Virus record (IMG/VR): IMGVR_UViG_3300017782_000066
Coordinates: 1-38,422 of that record
Strand: one strand, 5' to 3'
Length of the DNA stretch: 38,422 nucleotides
Source of the DNA: a virus
Part shown: positions 28,575 through 37,683 of the stretch, one piece after another
Layout: every line of letters begins with the position of its first letter
How positions within the stretch are numbered: position 1 is the stretch's first letter
The notes under the pieces: model-generated
Seen by the model: the letters and a program-made list of their open reading frames with translations, nothing else
Told to the model about the DNA's origin: nothing
The model's database searches: none
Position numbers and translations under genes: made by a program

Positions 28575-31500
28575 CTAAACCGTCGCAGGTATCAAGTTCG
28601 CGTTTACTAGTATTTTCTGGACTGCTTCTTTCATTGAGGCACTAACCGTAGTATCCGATTGTAAATAATCCCATACAGCCTCGGCTACTTCTTGTTGATC
28701 TAAATCGTTCAATGCGTTAATTGCGGCTAAAATAGCTGCTTCAGTAGCGTCTAGTTCTGCTTTTGTTGGTGCATCGTAGTCACTTAAAGCTGTACCCACT
28801 TCGGCATTAACTTCCGCAGGGCTAATATCATTTAATGCTGATACTTGAGCAGGGATAGTTGTAGAGGTATCAACTAAGATTGCATCTACATTAGCGTCAA
28901 TTGTATCTATTTTAGCCTCATTAGCATTTGCTTCAGTAATAATACTATTTGTATTTGTTGTTGCATTTGCCTCTGTTGCAAGCGCTGAAACATCGGCTTT
29001 GTAGTCACCTTTATTTGTATAAGAGTCTAGTGCCGAATGAATCTCTGACTCACTTGCTTCATCAGTTGGTGCAGTCTCTAATGCCTTAGCTGTAAATCTG
29101 TCACCGGAAGAGTTTTCAATTAACCCATCTACTCTTGTCGTTTGTACTGCAATACTATCGACCACGCTATCAATCGTATCAACGCTTGATTGAGTAGCAA
29201 GACCACTAACGTCTGCTTTAAAAGCATCCTCATTAGTTCCGCTTGTAAACTCTGTGTAAACATCAGTCGCAGTAATATCATTTAGGTTAGATATATCAGT
29301 TTGAATCTGAGTGATGCCAGCATTGTCAGGTGCGATAGTATTTGCACCATCAGTCCCACGCATATCTGTGTTCGTTGTCGTTGTTGCAACTAGTGTTACA
29401 TTGGCAACGGTATCGGTAACTGGATTAAAATCATTTAATGCTGCAATATCCGCTTGCGTGTCGTTATGCTCACCAACCAAAATTGCTTGTCTTGAGTCAG
29501 CTTGAGTTTTTGTTTCTAATAATTGCAATAATGCACCAAAGCTTGATGATACATTATGGTTTGCAAGTAGTGCATCCCAAATAGGTGTTGCATAATCTGG
29601 AGATGCAATATAATTGACATTCCCATTTACACCGTCAACGGGTGTGCCTTGTGTACTTAACACATAACCATTAACGGCTGCATTTACATCCCCTGCACTA
29701 GCTCTTTTTAATCTTATGTTATCTTGCATAAATAACATTTGACCTACTGCCGGTAAGTCATCAAAAGTTACAAGGGTATTATTTTCTTTTTGCCATCTCA
29801 TACCATCGGCAGTTATTAAAGATTGCTCAACCTCGTCAAAGATAACCTGTGGCGATACTCCACCATTTCCAATTTCGATGTTAAGTTGAGGTGTTACAAA
29901 ATCATAAGTAATATTAACAAGAGCAGAACTACTGCCTGAATACATTGTATTACCTTGAGCAGTCAGCAATAAGTCTTGCGAACCGTCAATAATTAAATTA
30001 TTTAAAGTAGGGTCAAAGCTTGAAATAATAGGTCTATAGCCAATGCGGTCAATAATATAAGACCAACCGCCAGTAGAACCCAAAGGAGTAATGTAAACTA
30101 AAGTTCCTGTTTGGTTAGTGTATCTTTGAACGCTTGCACCTGTATTATCAAAAATTTCTACCGTTGACGTGCTTAGATTATTAAACGTCAAAGAGATAGA
30201 TGTTTGAGTTCCGCTTGAGCTAGTAAAGACACCAATACCCTGCGCCCCATTTTGGAAAGTAATTCTGCCAGTTGTTGTAATATCGCCTGTATAAACAGCA
30301 TTATCAACTACTAAATCATAATCATCTAAATCAAAAGCATTACCTGTTTTTATTAGGTCTTCACCATAAGCCAAGTTAGCGTCTTGATAAAGTTGGTATT
30401 GGTAATAGTCATATAAACTTTGTGCGTTGTGGTCTTGAGTAATTGTTATTGTTTCTGTTACGAAGTTTATAGAAATACCAGTGATAGCAGCCGCCTGTGC
30501 CTCTGTTGAAACTAGCTCATTATTTACTGGCAATCTAACCTCTTGCAAAATTGGACTAGATACAGCACTTTGAAAGCCTTGATAAACATAGCCATATTTT
30601 CTAATTCTAATATCAAAAGGTGCTTTATTTTCTGTAGCCGAGTTATGAGGTCTACAGAAAAAAACTGCATTTATTTGATTTATTACACCCGAAACACTTG
30701 TTTGTAATCCTGTTTGTATTGTCTGTGCGTTGTCATAGACTGCCACTTTAACGTCATCTAAGCCAGTACCAGAAATATCAGTCAAAGTGTAATTGATTGA
30801 CTTTGCTTGATTAAAAGTTCCTTTCGGGTCACTAATTTTAGTATTGCTAAAAGTTGTGCAATCAATAAAGTCAAAAACAAGGGTAGAGGACGCACCACTA
30901 CTATCAATTATTTGTGTATTAGTATCTGTAAAAGTAGAATTTCTAAACTCACCCGAAAAGATTTGATAGCCTTTACATACCGTATTGTTGTCATAAAAAA
31001 CAGTGTCACTAATTGGTCTAGTAAATGTTGCCCCCAGAGACCAAGCAACCCCACCATTTAAATTACCTGAAAATCTTGTCTGAACAATTTCAGTATCAGA
31101 ACTTAACCATCTCCCACCCATAACACCATCAAATATGCAACCTATAAACCTAACAGGACCACCGCCCCTTAAAAACATATCATTTCCATAAGTTTCAACT
31201 TGGCAGCCGTATAAATTAAAAATAGGTCCATTAGCACTATAAGAAGCATAGCCGCCTAGTAACGAAATAGACGTTCCAGTCGCCTCCATCCCTAAGCGGC
31301 AGCCTTCAGTAGTTTCAAAAGAATTATTTGCTTCACCGCCTAAAAGCCTACCAAATTGCACAGCACAGCCAGTTGCAACTAAGTAGTGCGGTTGAAAATT
31401 AGTTGTTGAATTAGCCGTCATTTCTAAAGATTTGTTAACATCGGCTAAAAACGCACCGTTTTCTAAATCCCACTCTCTTCCATTAAAAGTATAAGAAGTG

Positions 31501-31829
31501 CCAGAGTTTGTTGCTCCAGCAACAGCGGAAACAATATCGTCTAAATTAGTGCTTATTGCAAAAGTTGCACCGTTTGGCGGAGCACTTGAAAAACCACCAT
31601 CACCGACTGTAACGGTTGTAGACGTTGCACTTTCTATATAACGTATCTGCCAAGTGCCTGTTTGCCCAGCCGTCACTTTCCACATTAAGAATCTTCCAGC
31701 GTCACCGGCTACGGGAGCATCACCAGAGCTGTATTGAATAACGGTTGTTGTACTACCTGAACCACCAGTAAAATCTTTATATGCACCATTAATGGTTATT
31801 ACTGTTGAGGTTTGTGTTATTGTTGCCAT
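28575..31829 (-). CDS. Large fibre or beta-helix virion protein
   Basis: A 1084-residue protein. Residues about 70-330 show beta-helix-like turns (NGREWDLENG..., LYGCQVETYGNDMFLRGGGP, VRFIGCIFDG). A long middle region has repeats and Thr/Asn-rich strands, and the last 300 residues are helical with repeated patterns such as LNDISPAEVNAEV and LNDLDQQEVAEAVWDYL, typical of trimeric phage fibres. CpG is much rarer than in adjacent genes. It lies between MCP-linked genes and the connectors, so it could be a head fibre or second receptor-binding fibre. Its target is unknown. Confidence 0.75.
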   Translation of the reverse strand: MATITQTSTVITINGAYKDFTGGSGSTTTVIQYSSGDAPVAGDAGRFLMWKVTAGQTGTWQIRYIESATSTTVTVGDGGFSSAPPNGATFAISTNLDDIVSAVAGATNSGTSYTFNGREWDLENGAFLADVNKSLEMTANSTTNFQPHYLVATGCAVQFGRLLGGEANNSFETTEGCRLGMEATGTSISLLGGYASYSANGPIFNLYGCQVETYGNDMFLRGGGPVRFIGCIFDGVMGGRWLSSDTEIVQTRFSGNLNGGVAWSLGATFTRPISDTVFYDNNTVCKGYQIFSGEFRNSTFTDTNTQIIDSSGASSTLVFDFIDCTTFSNTKISDPKGTFNQAKSINYTLTDISGTGLDDVKVAVYDNAQTIQTGLQTSVSGVINQINAVFFCRPHNSATENKAPFDIRIRKYGYVYQGFQSAVSSPILQEVRLPVNNELVSTEAQAAAITGISINFVTETITITQDHNAQSLYDYYQYQLYQDANLAYGEDLIKTGNAFDLDDYDLVVDNAVYTGDITTTGRITFQNGAQGIGVFTSSSGTQTSISLTFNNLSTSTVEIFDNTGASVQRYTNQTGTLVYITPLGSTGGWSYIIDRIGYRPIISSFDPTLNNLIIDGSQDLLLTAQGNTMYSGSSSALVNITYDFVTPQLNIEIGNGGVSPQVIFDEVEQSLITADGMRWQKENNTLVTFDDLPAVGQMLFMQDNIRLKRASAGDVNAAVNGYVLSTQGTPVDGVNGNVNYIASPDYATPIWDALLANHNVSSSFGALLQLLETKTQADSRQAILVGEHNDTQADIAALNDFNPVTDTVANVTLVATTTTNTDMRGTDGANTIAPDNAGITQIQTDISNLNDITATDVYTEFTSGTNEDAFKADVSGLATQSSVDTIDSVVDSIAVQTTRVDGLIENSSGDRFTAKALETAPTDEASESEIHSALDSYTNKGDYKADVSALATEANATTNTNSIITEANANEAKIDTIDANVDAILVDTSTTIPAQVSALNDISPAEVNAEVGTALSDYDAPTKAELDATEAAILAAINALNDLDQQEVAEAVWDYLQSDTTVSASMKEAVQKILVNANLIPATV

Positions 31830-31835
31830 ATTTAC

Positions 31836-32285
31836 CTATGAATAAGCAACAGACGTTAATTGGTCGCCTGTATATGTTAAAGTTTTGGTTAAGTCTATTC
31901 CACTAGGTGTATCTCCTGAAAGAACAATGCTTGTCAGTTTATCGCCTGTATAATTTAAAGTCTTTGTAATCGTATTTGAGTTTTCTGTATAAACTACGCT
32001 TGTTAATTTATCACCAGTGTAGCTTAGTGAATAATTCCAAGACTTAATATTCTTAGATACTGACTCAAAGTATTCTTGTACGCTTATTACCATTTGCCAG
32101 TAAGTTGTATCTGTTGGCAGGTTGCCTATTGTTTGAGTCTTGGCGATATATGATGCGCCTTGATAGTAAACTAGATCACCAACCTCGTAGGTTGTAGCAT
32201 TCTCGTAATCGCCAGCCGGATTTATGGTTGTATTAAATATAACCGCGGGATCAAGTAGCTTTACTAGCTTAAATTCATTAGCCAT
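31836..32285 (-). CDS. Small fibre-associated protein with YTGD repeats
   Basis: I chose the start MANEFKLVK (ATG at 32285), whose first codons overlap the previous stop (ATGGCTAATG). The N-terminal part (TTYEVGDLVYYQGASYIAK) looks like a carbohydrate-binding or virion-attachment segment. The C-terminal part carries three imperfect repeats LSYTGDKLTSVVY, LNYTGDKLTSIVL and LTYTGDQLTSVAY. It is 149 residues long, Thr/Ser-rich, and shares the low-CpG composition of the large fibre gene. Probably a fibre accessory or surface decoration protein. Confidence 0.65.
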   Translation of the reverse strand: MANEFKLVKLLDPAVIFNTTINPAGDYENATTYEVGDLVYYQGASYIAKTQTIGNLPTDTTYWQMVISVQEYFESVSKNIKSWNYSLSYTGDKLTSVVYTENSNTITKTLNYTGDKLTSIVLSGDTPSGIDLTKTLTYTGDQLTSVAYS

Positions 32286-32556
32286 AAACCAACCCCGTTC
32301 TATTGTCCCAAACATGCGTAAAATCTTCACTAGAGCCAGCAAATAAAATCTCTATTTCGCTAGTTCTTATGTCCACTCTTTGCAATCTCCATTTTGCATC
32401 ACCCTTCGCGGTTGATGGTAAAGCAGAGCCGATATAGATAAAATCACTAGATGATGTATCAACTAAGGTAATTAGCTGCATACTTTCGCTTTCAGTTTTT
32501 AAGTATTGACCGTTAGCTTTACTTTTCCAAGCTTTAGGCTCGTCAATTAAACTCAT
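32278..32556 (-). CDS. Hypothetical virion-region protein, 92 residues
   Basis: A strand-rich soluble protein (MQLITLVDTSSSDFIYIGSALPS...AKWRLQRVDIRTSEIEILF) starting one base into the stop of the upstream 73-residue gene and overlapping the next by 8 bases. The pattern recalls small phage attachment or binding proteins placed ahead of fibres. No family is recognised. Confidence 0.65.
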   Translation of the reverse strand: MSLIDEPKAWKSKANGQYLKTESESMQLITLVDTSSSDFIYIGSALPSTAKGDAKWRLQRVDIRTSEIEILFAGSSEDFTHVWDNRTGLVYG

Positions 32557-32777
32557 TACTTGCCTTTTTTACTTACTTTCTTTTTACTTTGTTTCTTTTT
32601 CGGTTCTTCTTTTTTCTCTTCGTAAACTTCAATCCAATGCTTAGGCCCTGTAGTCTCTAATAACTTAACCTCAGTTTCGCTAAGGTCGAACTCTTGAGCG
32701 TGAGGCGTAACTACATGATCGCCAAAAAACGTGAAGTTATTCGGGTGTTTTCTTCTTAGTTTTAATTTTAATTTCAT
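32556..32777 (-). CDS. Small basic structural protein, 73 residues
   Basis: Begins MKLKLKLRRKHPNNFTFFGDH and ends with a lysine-rich tail (PKKKQSKKKVSKKGK) that may bind DNA or the capsid interior. ATG is preceded by AGAGGTTAG. It is the first gene after the strong terminator that follows the capsid gene. A minor capsid or fibre-anchoring role is guessed from location. Confidence 0.65.
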   Translation of the reverse strand: MKLKLKLRRKHPNNFTFFGDHVVTPHAQEFDLSETEVKLLETTGPKHWIEVYEEKKEEPKKKQSKKKVSKKGK

Positions 32778-32794
32778 TCTAACCTCTAAATAAA

Positions 32795-32814
32795 GAGAGG
32801 GCCGAAGCCCTCTC
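32795..32814 (-). terminator. Strong intrinsic terminator after the capsid gene
   Basis: On the minus strand GAGAGGGC-TTCG-GCCCTCTC, a perfect 8-bp stem with a UUCG loop, followed by TTTATTT. It starts 8 bases after the capsid gene stop and would end or reduce the high-level head transcript. Confidence 0.9.
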
Positions 32815-32821
32815 GATAATC

Positions 32822-33733
32822 TTAGTACTTACATTTAATAGATTTTTGCCAAAGTCCGTAACCGAAACCAACCCTATAGTCAATACCGTACTTGTATGTC
32901 TTGTGCATAAAACCATTTTCGCTAGTACCTTCAAGCGCTCCAAACTGCGGGGCTTGACGGTTTTGCTGAATGAACGGCTTCAAGTTTCCGCTCATTTCTA
33001 CGATGTACCAGTCAGCGCCAGAAAGACGACCTGATGACATGTAGCTAGCCGCACCCTTTAGAGTGTTCGTAGCATTGTTCAATAGGTCAGCCCCAAAGAC
33101 TTGATCTAGTACGCCTTCAAGGTCAGGCGAAGCAACGACTCTAAGGTCTAGCTCACCCTCATTAAAAGGCTCGTCTTGATCGTCTACGAACTTTCTCATT
33201 TTAGCGCGGGCTAGTTCGAAGTCAGCCGAAAGCTCGGCTGCTGTAGGAATACTACCGGCTTTAGTACCTGTATGTAGGTTAGACTGAGCAGCACTATCTG
33301 CAGTGTACTTGTGTGAAGCAGAGTAGAACGCTACACCGTCGAAAGAAAGACCTGTCTCGCCACCAGTTAAAAGCTCGAAGAACTTCTTTCTAGGGTGAGT
33401 CTTAGCACGGGCAGCAAGGTCGTTAATACGAGTCTTGATAGCTCCATATTGGTCATCTTCAATGTCGTCACGGTCAACCTGTAGAGTCGATTCGTAATGC
33501 ACATTCGGAATAGAGTAATCGAAATCCAGAATACCGCTAAGTTTTCTAGAATCCTTCCACTCACGTAATTGAGGTACTGAGCCTAGCCAACCGTACTTTT
33601 CAGACGAAGAGCTAGAGCTTGTTACCATAATCATAGGCATTACGTCAGCCGGATTCTCTCCGTTGTCGAATGACTTCATAAATTCGGTACGCAACGCTTT
33701 TTCTAGAACGATGCTGTTTTTAATTTGTCCCAT
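32822..33733 (-). CDS. Major capsid protein (Mu gpT-like)
   Basis: A 303-residue protein. The segments GWLGSVPQLREWKDSRKL, YESTLQVDRDDIEDDQYG and DGVAFYSASHKYT match the Mu-like major head subunit (gpT) family with the HK97 fold. It follows the decoration gene and has the strong site ACAAAGAGGTTTTAAA before its ATG, expected for the most abundant protein. A terminator follows directly. Nothing suggests an N-terminal propeptide. Confidence 0.92.
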   Translation of the reverse strand: MGQIKNSIVLEKALRTEFMKSFDNGENPADVMPMIMVTSSSSSSEKYGWLGSVPQLREWKDSRKLSGILDFDYSIPNVHYESTLQVDRDDIEDDQYGAIKTRINDLAARAKTHPRKKFFELLTGGETGLSFDGVAFYSASHKYTADSAAQSNLHTGTKAGSIPTAAELSADFELARAKMRKFVDDQDEPFNEGELDLRVVASPDLEGVLDQVFGADLLNNATNTLKGAASYMSSGRLSGADWYIVEMSGNLKPFIQQNRQAPQFGALEGTSENGFMHKTYKYGIDYRVGFGYGLWQKSIKCKY

Positions 33734-33758
33734 TTTAAAACCTCTTTGTTTTTAGTTG

Positions 33759-34160
33759 TTAGACTTCAATGTCTACTGCGCAAGCTGTCGCAGAGATAAC
33801 TTCGGAAATCTTTCCTACAGCTACTTCGTTAGAGCCTTGAGTTGTTGACACTGTCTGATCGTCAGATGCGTAAACAGTAGCACCTAGGTCAGATTGAGCT
33901 AGACCACTTGATACGAACTCGAATACACCTTCACGTAAAACTTTACATTCTACGTCGCCGGCACTTCCGCCTGAGTTATCGCAAGCTTCATAAGCTACGC
34001 CGGCCATTGAAGCACCTGCTTCGGCTGCCATTGGAGCAAGAAAGCCTGCGGCGTTAATCTTTACAATAGCACCTTTAAAAATAGACGCTACTGCTACTGG
34101 GCTAGAAAGTAATCTACGATTTTTTTCAGCCACTTCTTTGTTTGCTGTTAAAGCTGTCAT
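33759..34160 (-). CDS. Head decoration-like protein
   Basis: A 133-residue Ala/Ser/Gly-rich protein (GAIVKINAAGFLAPMAAEAGASMAGVAYEAC) resembling DUF2190-type capsid decoration proteins. It lies between the protease/scaffold and capsid genes, the normal place for a trimeric capsid-stabilising protein. AACGAGGTTTAA precedes the ATG. Assigned from composition and position. Confidence 0.7.
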   Translation of the reverse strand: MTALTANKEVAEKNRRLLSSPVAVASIFKGAIVKINAAGFLAPMAAEAGASMAGVAYEACDNSGGSAGDVECKVLREGVFEFVSSGLAQSDLGATVYASDDQTVSTTQGSNEVAVGKISEVISATACAVDIEV

Positions 34161-34173
34161 TTAAACCTCGTTT

Positions 34174-34584
34174 TTAGTTGTTGTACTTAACGTAGTCTTC
34201 TTTCGAGATACCTAGAGCTTCGCAAGCTTTTTGATCTACTTCAGAAAGTTCAATTACGTCACCTTCGCCGTCTTTACCTTTAGGTTCTGTATTCATTTTC
34301 TCGCTTAGAGCTAGAACTTCGTACATGTCCTTACCTTCATTTAAGGCAGTAAGTTGAGCCGCTGAAATTTTTCCCTCAGAGAAAAGTTTCTCATGCTTAG
34401 CTTGGACTTCGGCTTTTTCTTTAGCTTCCTTAAGTTCTTTTAACTCTTCAGATAGCTTTACAATTTCGTCTTTTTGTCCTGAGATTACTGTCTTAGCTTT
34501 CTCTTCTGAAAGCTTAAAGTCGGCAATAGTTTTCTCAAGGTCAGACTTAATAGCTTGATGCTCATTGAGCGCTATTGTTTCCAT
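34174..34584 (-). CDS. Nested scaffold protein from internal start
   Basis: An in-frame ATG at 34584 (residue 275 of the protease gene) is preceded by ACAAAGAGGTTTTAA, the same 15 bases found before the major capsid gene. Translation from here gives a 136-residue coiled-coil scaffold (METIALNEHQ...). In Mu, the Z scaffold starts inside gene I in the same manner. This lets the phage make more scaffold than protease from one gene. Expression is inferred from the site. Confidence 0.7.
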   Translation of the reverse strand: METIALNEHQAIKSDLEKTIADFKLSEEKAKTVISGQKDEIVKLSEELKELKEAKEKAEVQAKHEKLFSEGKISAAQLTALNEGKDMYEVLALSEKMNTEPKGKDGEGDVIELSEVDQKACEALGISKEDYVKYNN

Positions 34585-35406
34585 TAAAACCTCTTTGTTT
34601 TGGTTAGTATTTTCTTTAAAAGTTACAATCGCGTCCATTTTTAAAAAGGGGCGATTTACTAAGCCTCCACCTAACATAGTAGGGCCATGACTGACGCCTG
34701 TATGAGGGTGAACATAGTTTAACGTAAATTCGGGTGAGTAATACCTAAACTCTCTATCACTCAAACATTGAGCGCCTTTAGGTGTCCATTTTACTTCGCC
34801 GTAAAGAGTCGTGCCGTCCATAGATAAAAATACTGACTTAACCCAGCCTGCGGCCCCGCGCTGTTCGTGGTCATAGTCAATCATTAAATCTACGCCGACT
34901 ACGCTCTCGCTAAAGTTCTGCGCGAAAGACTGTAGTATTTCTTTAGTTATTTCAACTTTACCATAATTGACGTGCGTACCTGATACGACTTTCGCCAGTT
35001 CAATGATATGCGGTAAGTTACCGCTTAGTTTAATCGAGTCATCATTTCTTAACGATAAGAATACGTCATTAACGCCGCCTTCGACCGCGTCTTGTTTTAG
35101 TAACGCAACTACGGTGCTTACACCGTTTTTAATTTCGATAGTCTGAAAACTATCTTCCATAAATTCGGAAGCGTCTAATTGAGGAATAGAGAAAGATACT
35201 TCACTCTCAAAGACGTCCTCTACTACGAAGTAGTTTTCTCTAGCGTATAGTCTAGCGTCCTCTTCGGTAGGAAAAGTTTCTCTATTCAAAATAAGAGCTT
35301 GAATAACCGAATTTTCGTTTACTTCTTTTTCTTGAAGTAACTGCTCGACCTCGTCTACGCTCTCGAAATATTTCTTGTCCATTAAGACGTTTCTAATTAA
35401 GTCCAT
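34174..35406 (-). CDS. Head protease-scaffold (Mu I-like)
   Basis: A 410-residue protein. The N-terminal 270 residues contain the blocks VDLMIDYDHEQRGAAGWVKSVF, YSPEFTLNYVHP and GGGLVNRPFL, typical of the Mu gpI prohead protease family. From residue 275 on the sequence is a charged coiled coil (LKELKEAKEKAEVQAKHEKL) ending EDYVKYNN, as in scaffolds. The ATG directly follows the portal stop (TAAATG). The protease domain probably cuts the scaffold and itself during capsid maturation. Confidence 0.85.
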   Translation of the reverse strand: MDLIRNVLMDKKYFESVDEVEQLLQEKEVNENSVIQALILNRETFPTEEDARLYARENYFVVEDVFESEVSFSIPQLDASEFMEDSFQTIEIKNGVSTVVALLKQDAVEGGVNDVFLSLRNDDSIKLSGNLPHIIELAKVVSGTHVNYGKVEITKEILQSFAQNFSESVVGVDLMIDYDHEQRGAAGWVKSVFLSMDGTTLYGEVKWTPKGAQCLSDREFRYYSPEFTLNYVHPHTGVSHGPTMLGGGLVNRPFLKMDAIVTFKENTNQNKEVLMETIALNEHQAIKSDLEKTIADFKLSEEKAKTVISGQKDEIVKLSEELKELKEAKEKAEVQAKHEKLFSEGKISAAQLTALNEGKDMYEVLALSEKMNTEPKGKDGEGDVIELSEVDQKACEALGISKEDYVKYNN

Positions 35407-37668
35407 TTAATTTCCCTTACAAGTATGTTCGAGTATATCAAGCACCTTTTCAATCTTTTTCGACTCACTTAAGTTAATAGATTTTCTATCAGTCTCAGTG
35501 ATCGGCGGTAGAGGCTCTATAGTAGGCTTGTTTTTCTTGGTTTGCAATACCACAGAGAGAAAGGAACGGCAGTTGAAATGGAGAGGCGGCGAATATACTA
35601 AGAACTCCGTATCGTTCTTAGCGAATACCCTACCTGCTAGTTTCTTGCATATGTCAGTCTTCGGGTCGCTGTTATTAAATTGAAACGCATAAATTTCCTC
35701 TAAGACCTCGTCGTCAAAGAAAAACTCGTTTCGTGTTTGGTTAACTATAGTACTTGAAGTGGTGGTCGCCCCTGTACCAATGGCCCCGCTATTTACGTAA
35801 TCGTTGGCGGCGTCTGAAATTTCTTTTTCAATTGTGGCAGCGCTGTCTGTAGTCTGCTCGTTCTGCATAAAAACGAAGGCGACGCGGTCTTCAAGTTCTG
35901 CAGCTTGACGGTCAACAATTCTGCTCGACTGTAGAGTGATTAACTTTCGAACGTGTGCAGGTAAACTTGAAAATTCACTGTCTGCAAACTTGATAGAACC
36001 GAAGTCGTCCAACGCCTTAAAAAACTCTTCGTTATTTTTCAGCTTTACGTCTGACGCTGTAGGTACTTCGGTCTTTACTTGATCTAGTGCCTTATTCGCC
36101 GTCGTCGTTAATGTCCCTTTTAACTGACGCTTGTATTTAGCTGTACCGCCGAGCTTGATATTATCAATCGCCTTGAGCTTTCCGTTTTCTGGTAGTTGTT
36201 TGTACTTTCTCATTACGTCAGCGACTAATTTCTCACCAATGAATTGAAGGTTAGACTTCATAACCTCGTCTATCGCTTTTGCCTCTTGATCTATAAGGCT
36301 CTTAGGGTTTTTCGCTTCCGCTAACTTGATACCCTCGTCTAAGGACAGAGCGGTGTCGTCAGTATCAGTTGGAGTAGCGCCCCCGTCAGTATCACCATTA
36401 TTGTCAGTAGAATCTGAGTCTCCATTATCGCCCCCTGCAGTCTCTTGATTTTCAAGCATTGTACCTTCGGCTTTCTTAGGTAGTCCGTGTAGTTTTCTTA
36501 CGTGGTCTTCTAGCTGTTCGTCTTTTTGAATAACGCCTGAGTTAGCATAGCCTGTTACAACTTGCATAAACTCCATGCCCGCCTCTTCAGAAATACCTGA
36601 GACTGTTAGCTTAGGCATAACCTCGATGGCGTCGCCTAGATTAAGATTCATTAAGCTAGGTATAAGCTCCGTATTGATCGTAGTGGCGATAGACTTCGCG
36701 AATGATGCAATAACCTGAGTGAATACTCGCTCTAGGTTTTCGCCTAGGGCGTACGCCCCGCCGTTACCGCCTGTACCAAGCTCTAGAAAAGTAGCTAGGA
36801 TAGCGCCCGCCATTTTCTCATCCTCTCTTTTTATAGAGTCCTCAAGCTTCATAGGGTCGAAGCCTTGGTTTTGATGTAGGTCTAACTCCCACCCGTCAGG
36901 ATAAGTAATAAATGAATTTTCTGCGCTCGTAAAAGAACTAAGGATAGAAACGGCGGCTTTATACTCTTCGTCTTTCGGCGTAATGTTCTGAGGCACTTTA
37001 AGCGTCGGGGTCGGTATGGCCGAGCGTTCAATACCTACCATTTTTAAAGTTTCCGTCATGAGCTTACGTTTATAAGGCCCATACAAAGGGCGAAGCAGTG
37101 GAAAGCCGTTATCGTCGCCTTCGCGTTCGTTAAAGAACATAAGTAACGTATCGGTCTTGAGCCATACGTCAACCTCAGCGTCGCCCGAGCTTTCTTGGTG
37201 TACTTCTTTTAACTTCGAAGTCTTCGGGTCTACTCGCCATTCGGTAATAGTAGATTGATTTCTAAAAGCTAAATTCGCAAGGCCTGTATATGCTCCGAAA
37301 TCGCTTGATGTTTTGTTCTCGTGAATAACTTCGAAAATAGAATAACCGTGGGCTAAGAAAGTTAGTATTTCGCCTAGCTTACTATCGAAATTTAAGTCAG
37401 TGAAAAAGATACGCTCCATAAGGGCGGCGGCTTCAATGTCTTTAGGCTCTTCGCTGGCTGGCTCTATGGACCACGATGCTGCTTTAATGGGCGAGGTGAT
37501 AGCAGAAAGTACTTTACGTACTTGAGGGTCGCTACGGCGCATCTTATTATAGACGGTATGCGCTTGTACGCCTGATAATTGACTAAGGTATTCGTTATCG
37601 TAAACAAGTGCTGATATGGGCGTACCCGAGTTACCTTTCTCTTTCGTATTGAAAATAATGTCAGTCAT
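35407..37668 (-). CDS. Portal protein fused to Mu F-like minor head domain
   Basis: A 753-residue protein. Residues 1 to about 400 match the DUF935/Mu gp29-like portal (VRKVLSAITSPIKAASWSIEP, DKLG..LGTGGNGGAYALGE, VFTQVIASFAKSIATTINTELIP), which forms the ring for DNA passage. An acidic linker (GGDNGDSDSTDNNGDTDGG) follows. The C-terminal part has the minor head protein signature with DPKTDICKKLAGRVF and PPLHFNCRSF. In Mu and most relatives these are two genes. The fusion ties one F-like domain to each portal subunit. It starts 15 bases after the terminase stop. Confidence 0.9.
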   Translation of the reverse strand: MTDIIFNTKEKGNSGTPISALVYDNEYLSQLSGVQAHTVYNKMRRSDPQVRKVLSAITSPIKAASWSIEPASEEPKDIEAAALMERIFFTDLNFDSKLGEILTFLAHGYSIFEVIHENKTSSDFGAYTGLANLAFRNQSTITEWRVDPKTSKLKEVHQESSGDAEVDVWLKTDTLLMFFNEREGDDNGFPLLRPLYGPYKRKLMTETLKMVGIERSAIPTPTLKVPQNITPKDEEYKAAVSILSSFTSAENSFITYPDGWELDLHQNQGFDPMKLEDSIKREDEKMAGAILATFLELGTGGNGGAYALGENLERVFTQVIASFAKSIATTINTELIPSLMNLNLGDAIEVMPKLTVSGISEEAGMEFMQVVTGYANSGVIQKDEQLEDHVRKLHGLPKKAEGTMLENQETAGGDNGDSDSTDNNGDTDGGATPTDTDDTALSLDEGIKLAEAKNPKSLIDQEAKAIDEVMKSNLQFIGEKLVADVMRKYKQLPENGKLKAIDNIKLGGTAKYKRQLKGTLTTTANKALDQVKTEVPTASDVKLKNNEEFFKALDDFGSIKFADSEFSSLPAHVRKLITLQSSRIVDRQAAELEDRVAFVFMQNEQTTDSAATIEKEISDAANDYVNSGAIGTGATTTSSTIVNQTRNEFFFDDEVLEEIYAFQFNNSDPKTDICKKLAGRVFAKNDTEFLVYSPPLHFNCRSFLSVVLQTKKNKPTIEPLPPITETDRKSINLSESKKIEKVLDILEHTCKGN

Positions 37669-37683
37669 TAAGTTACCCTGTAT

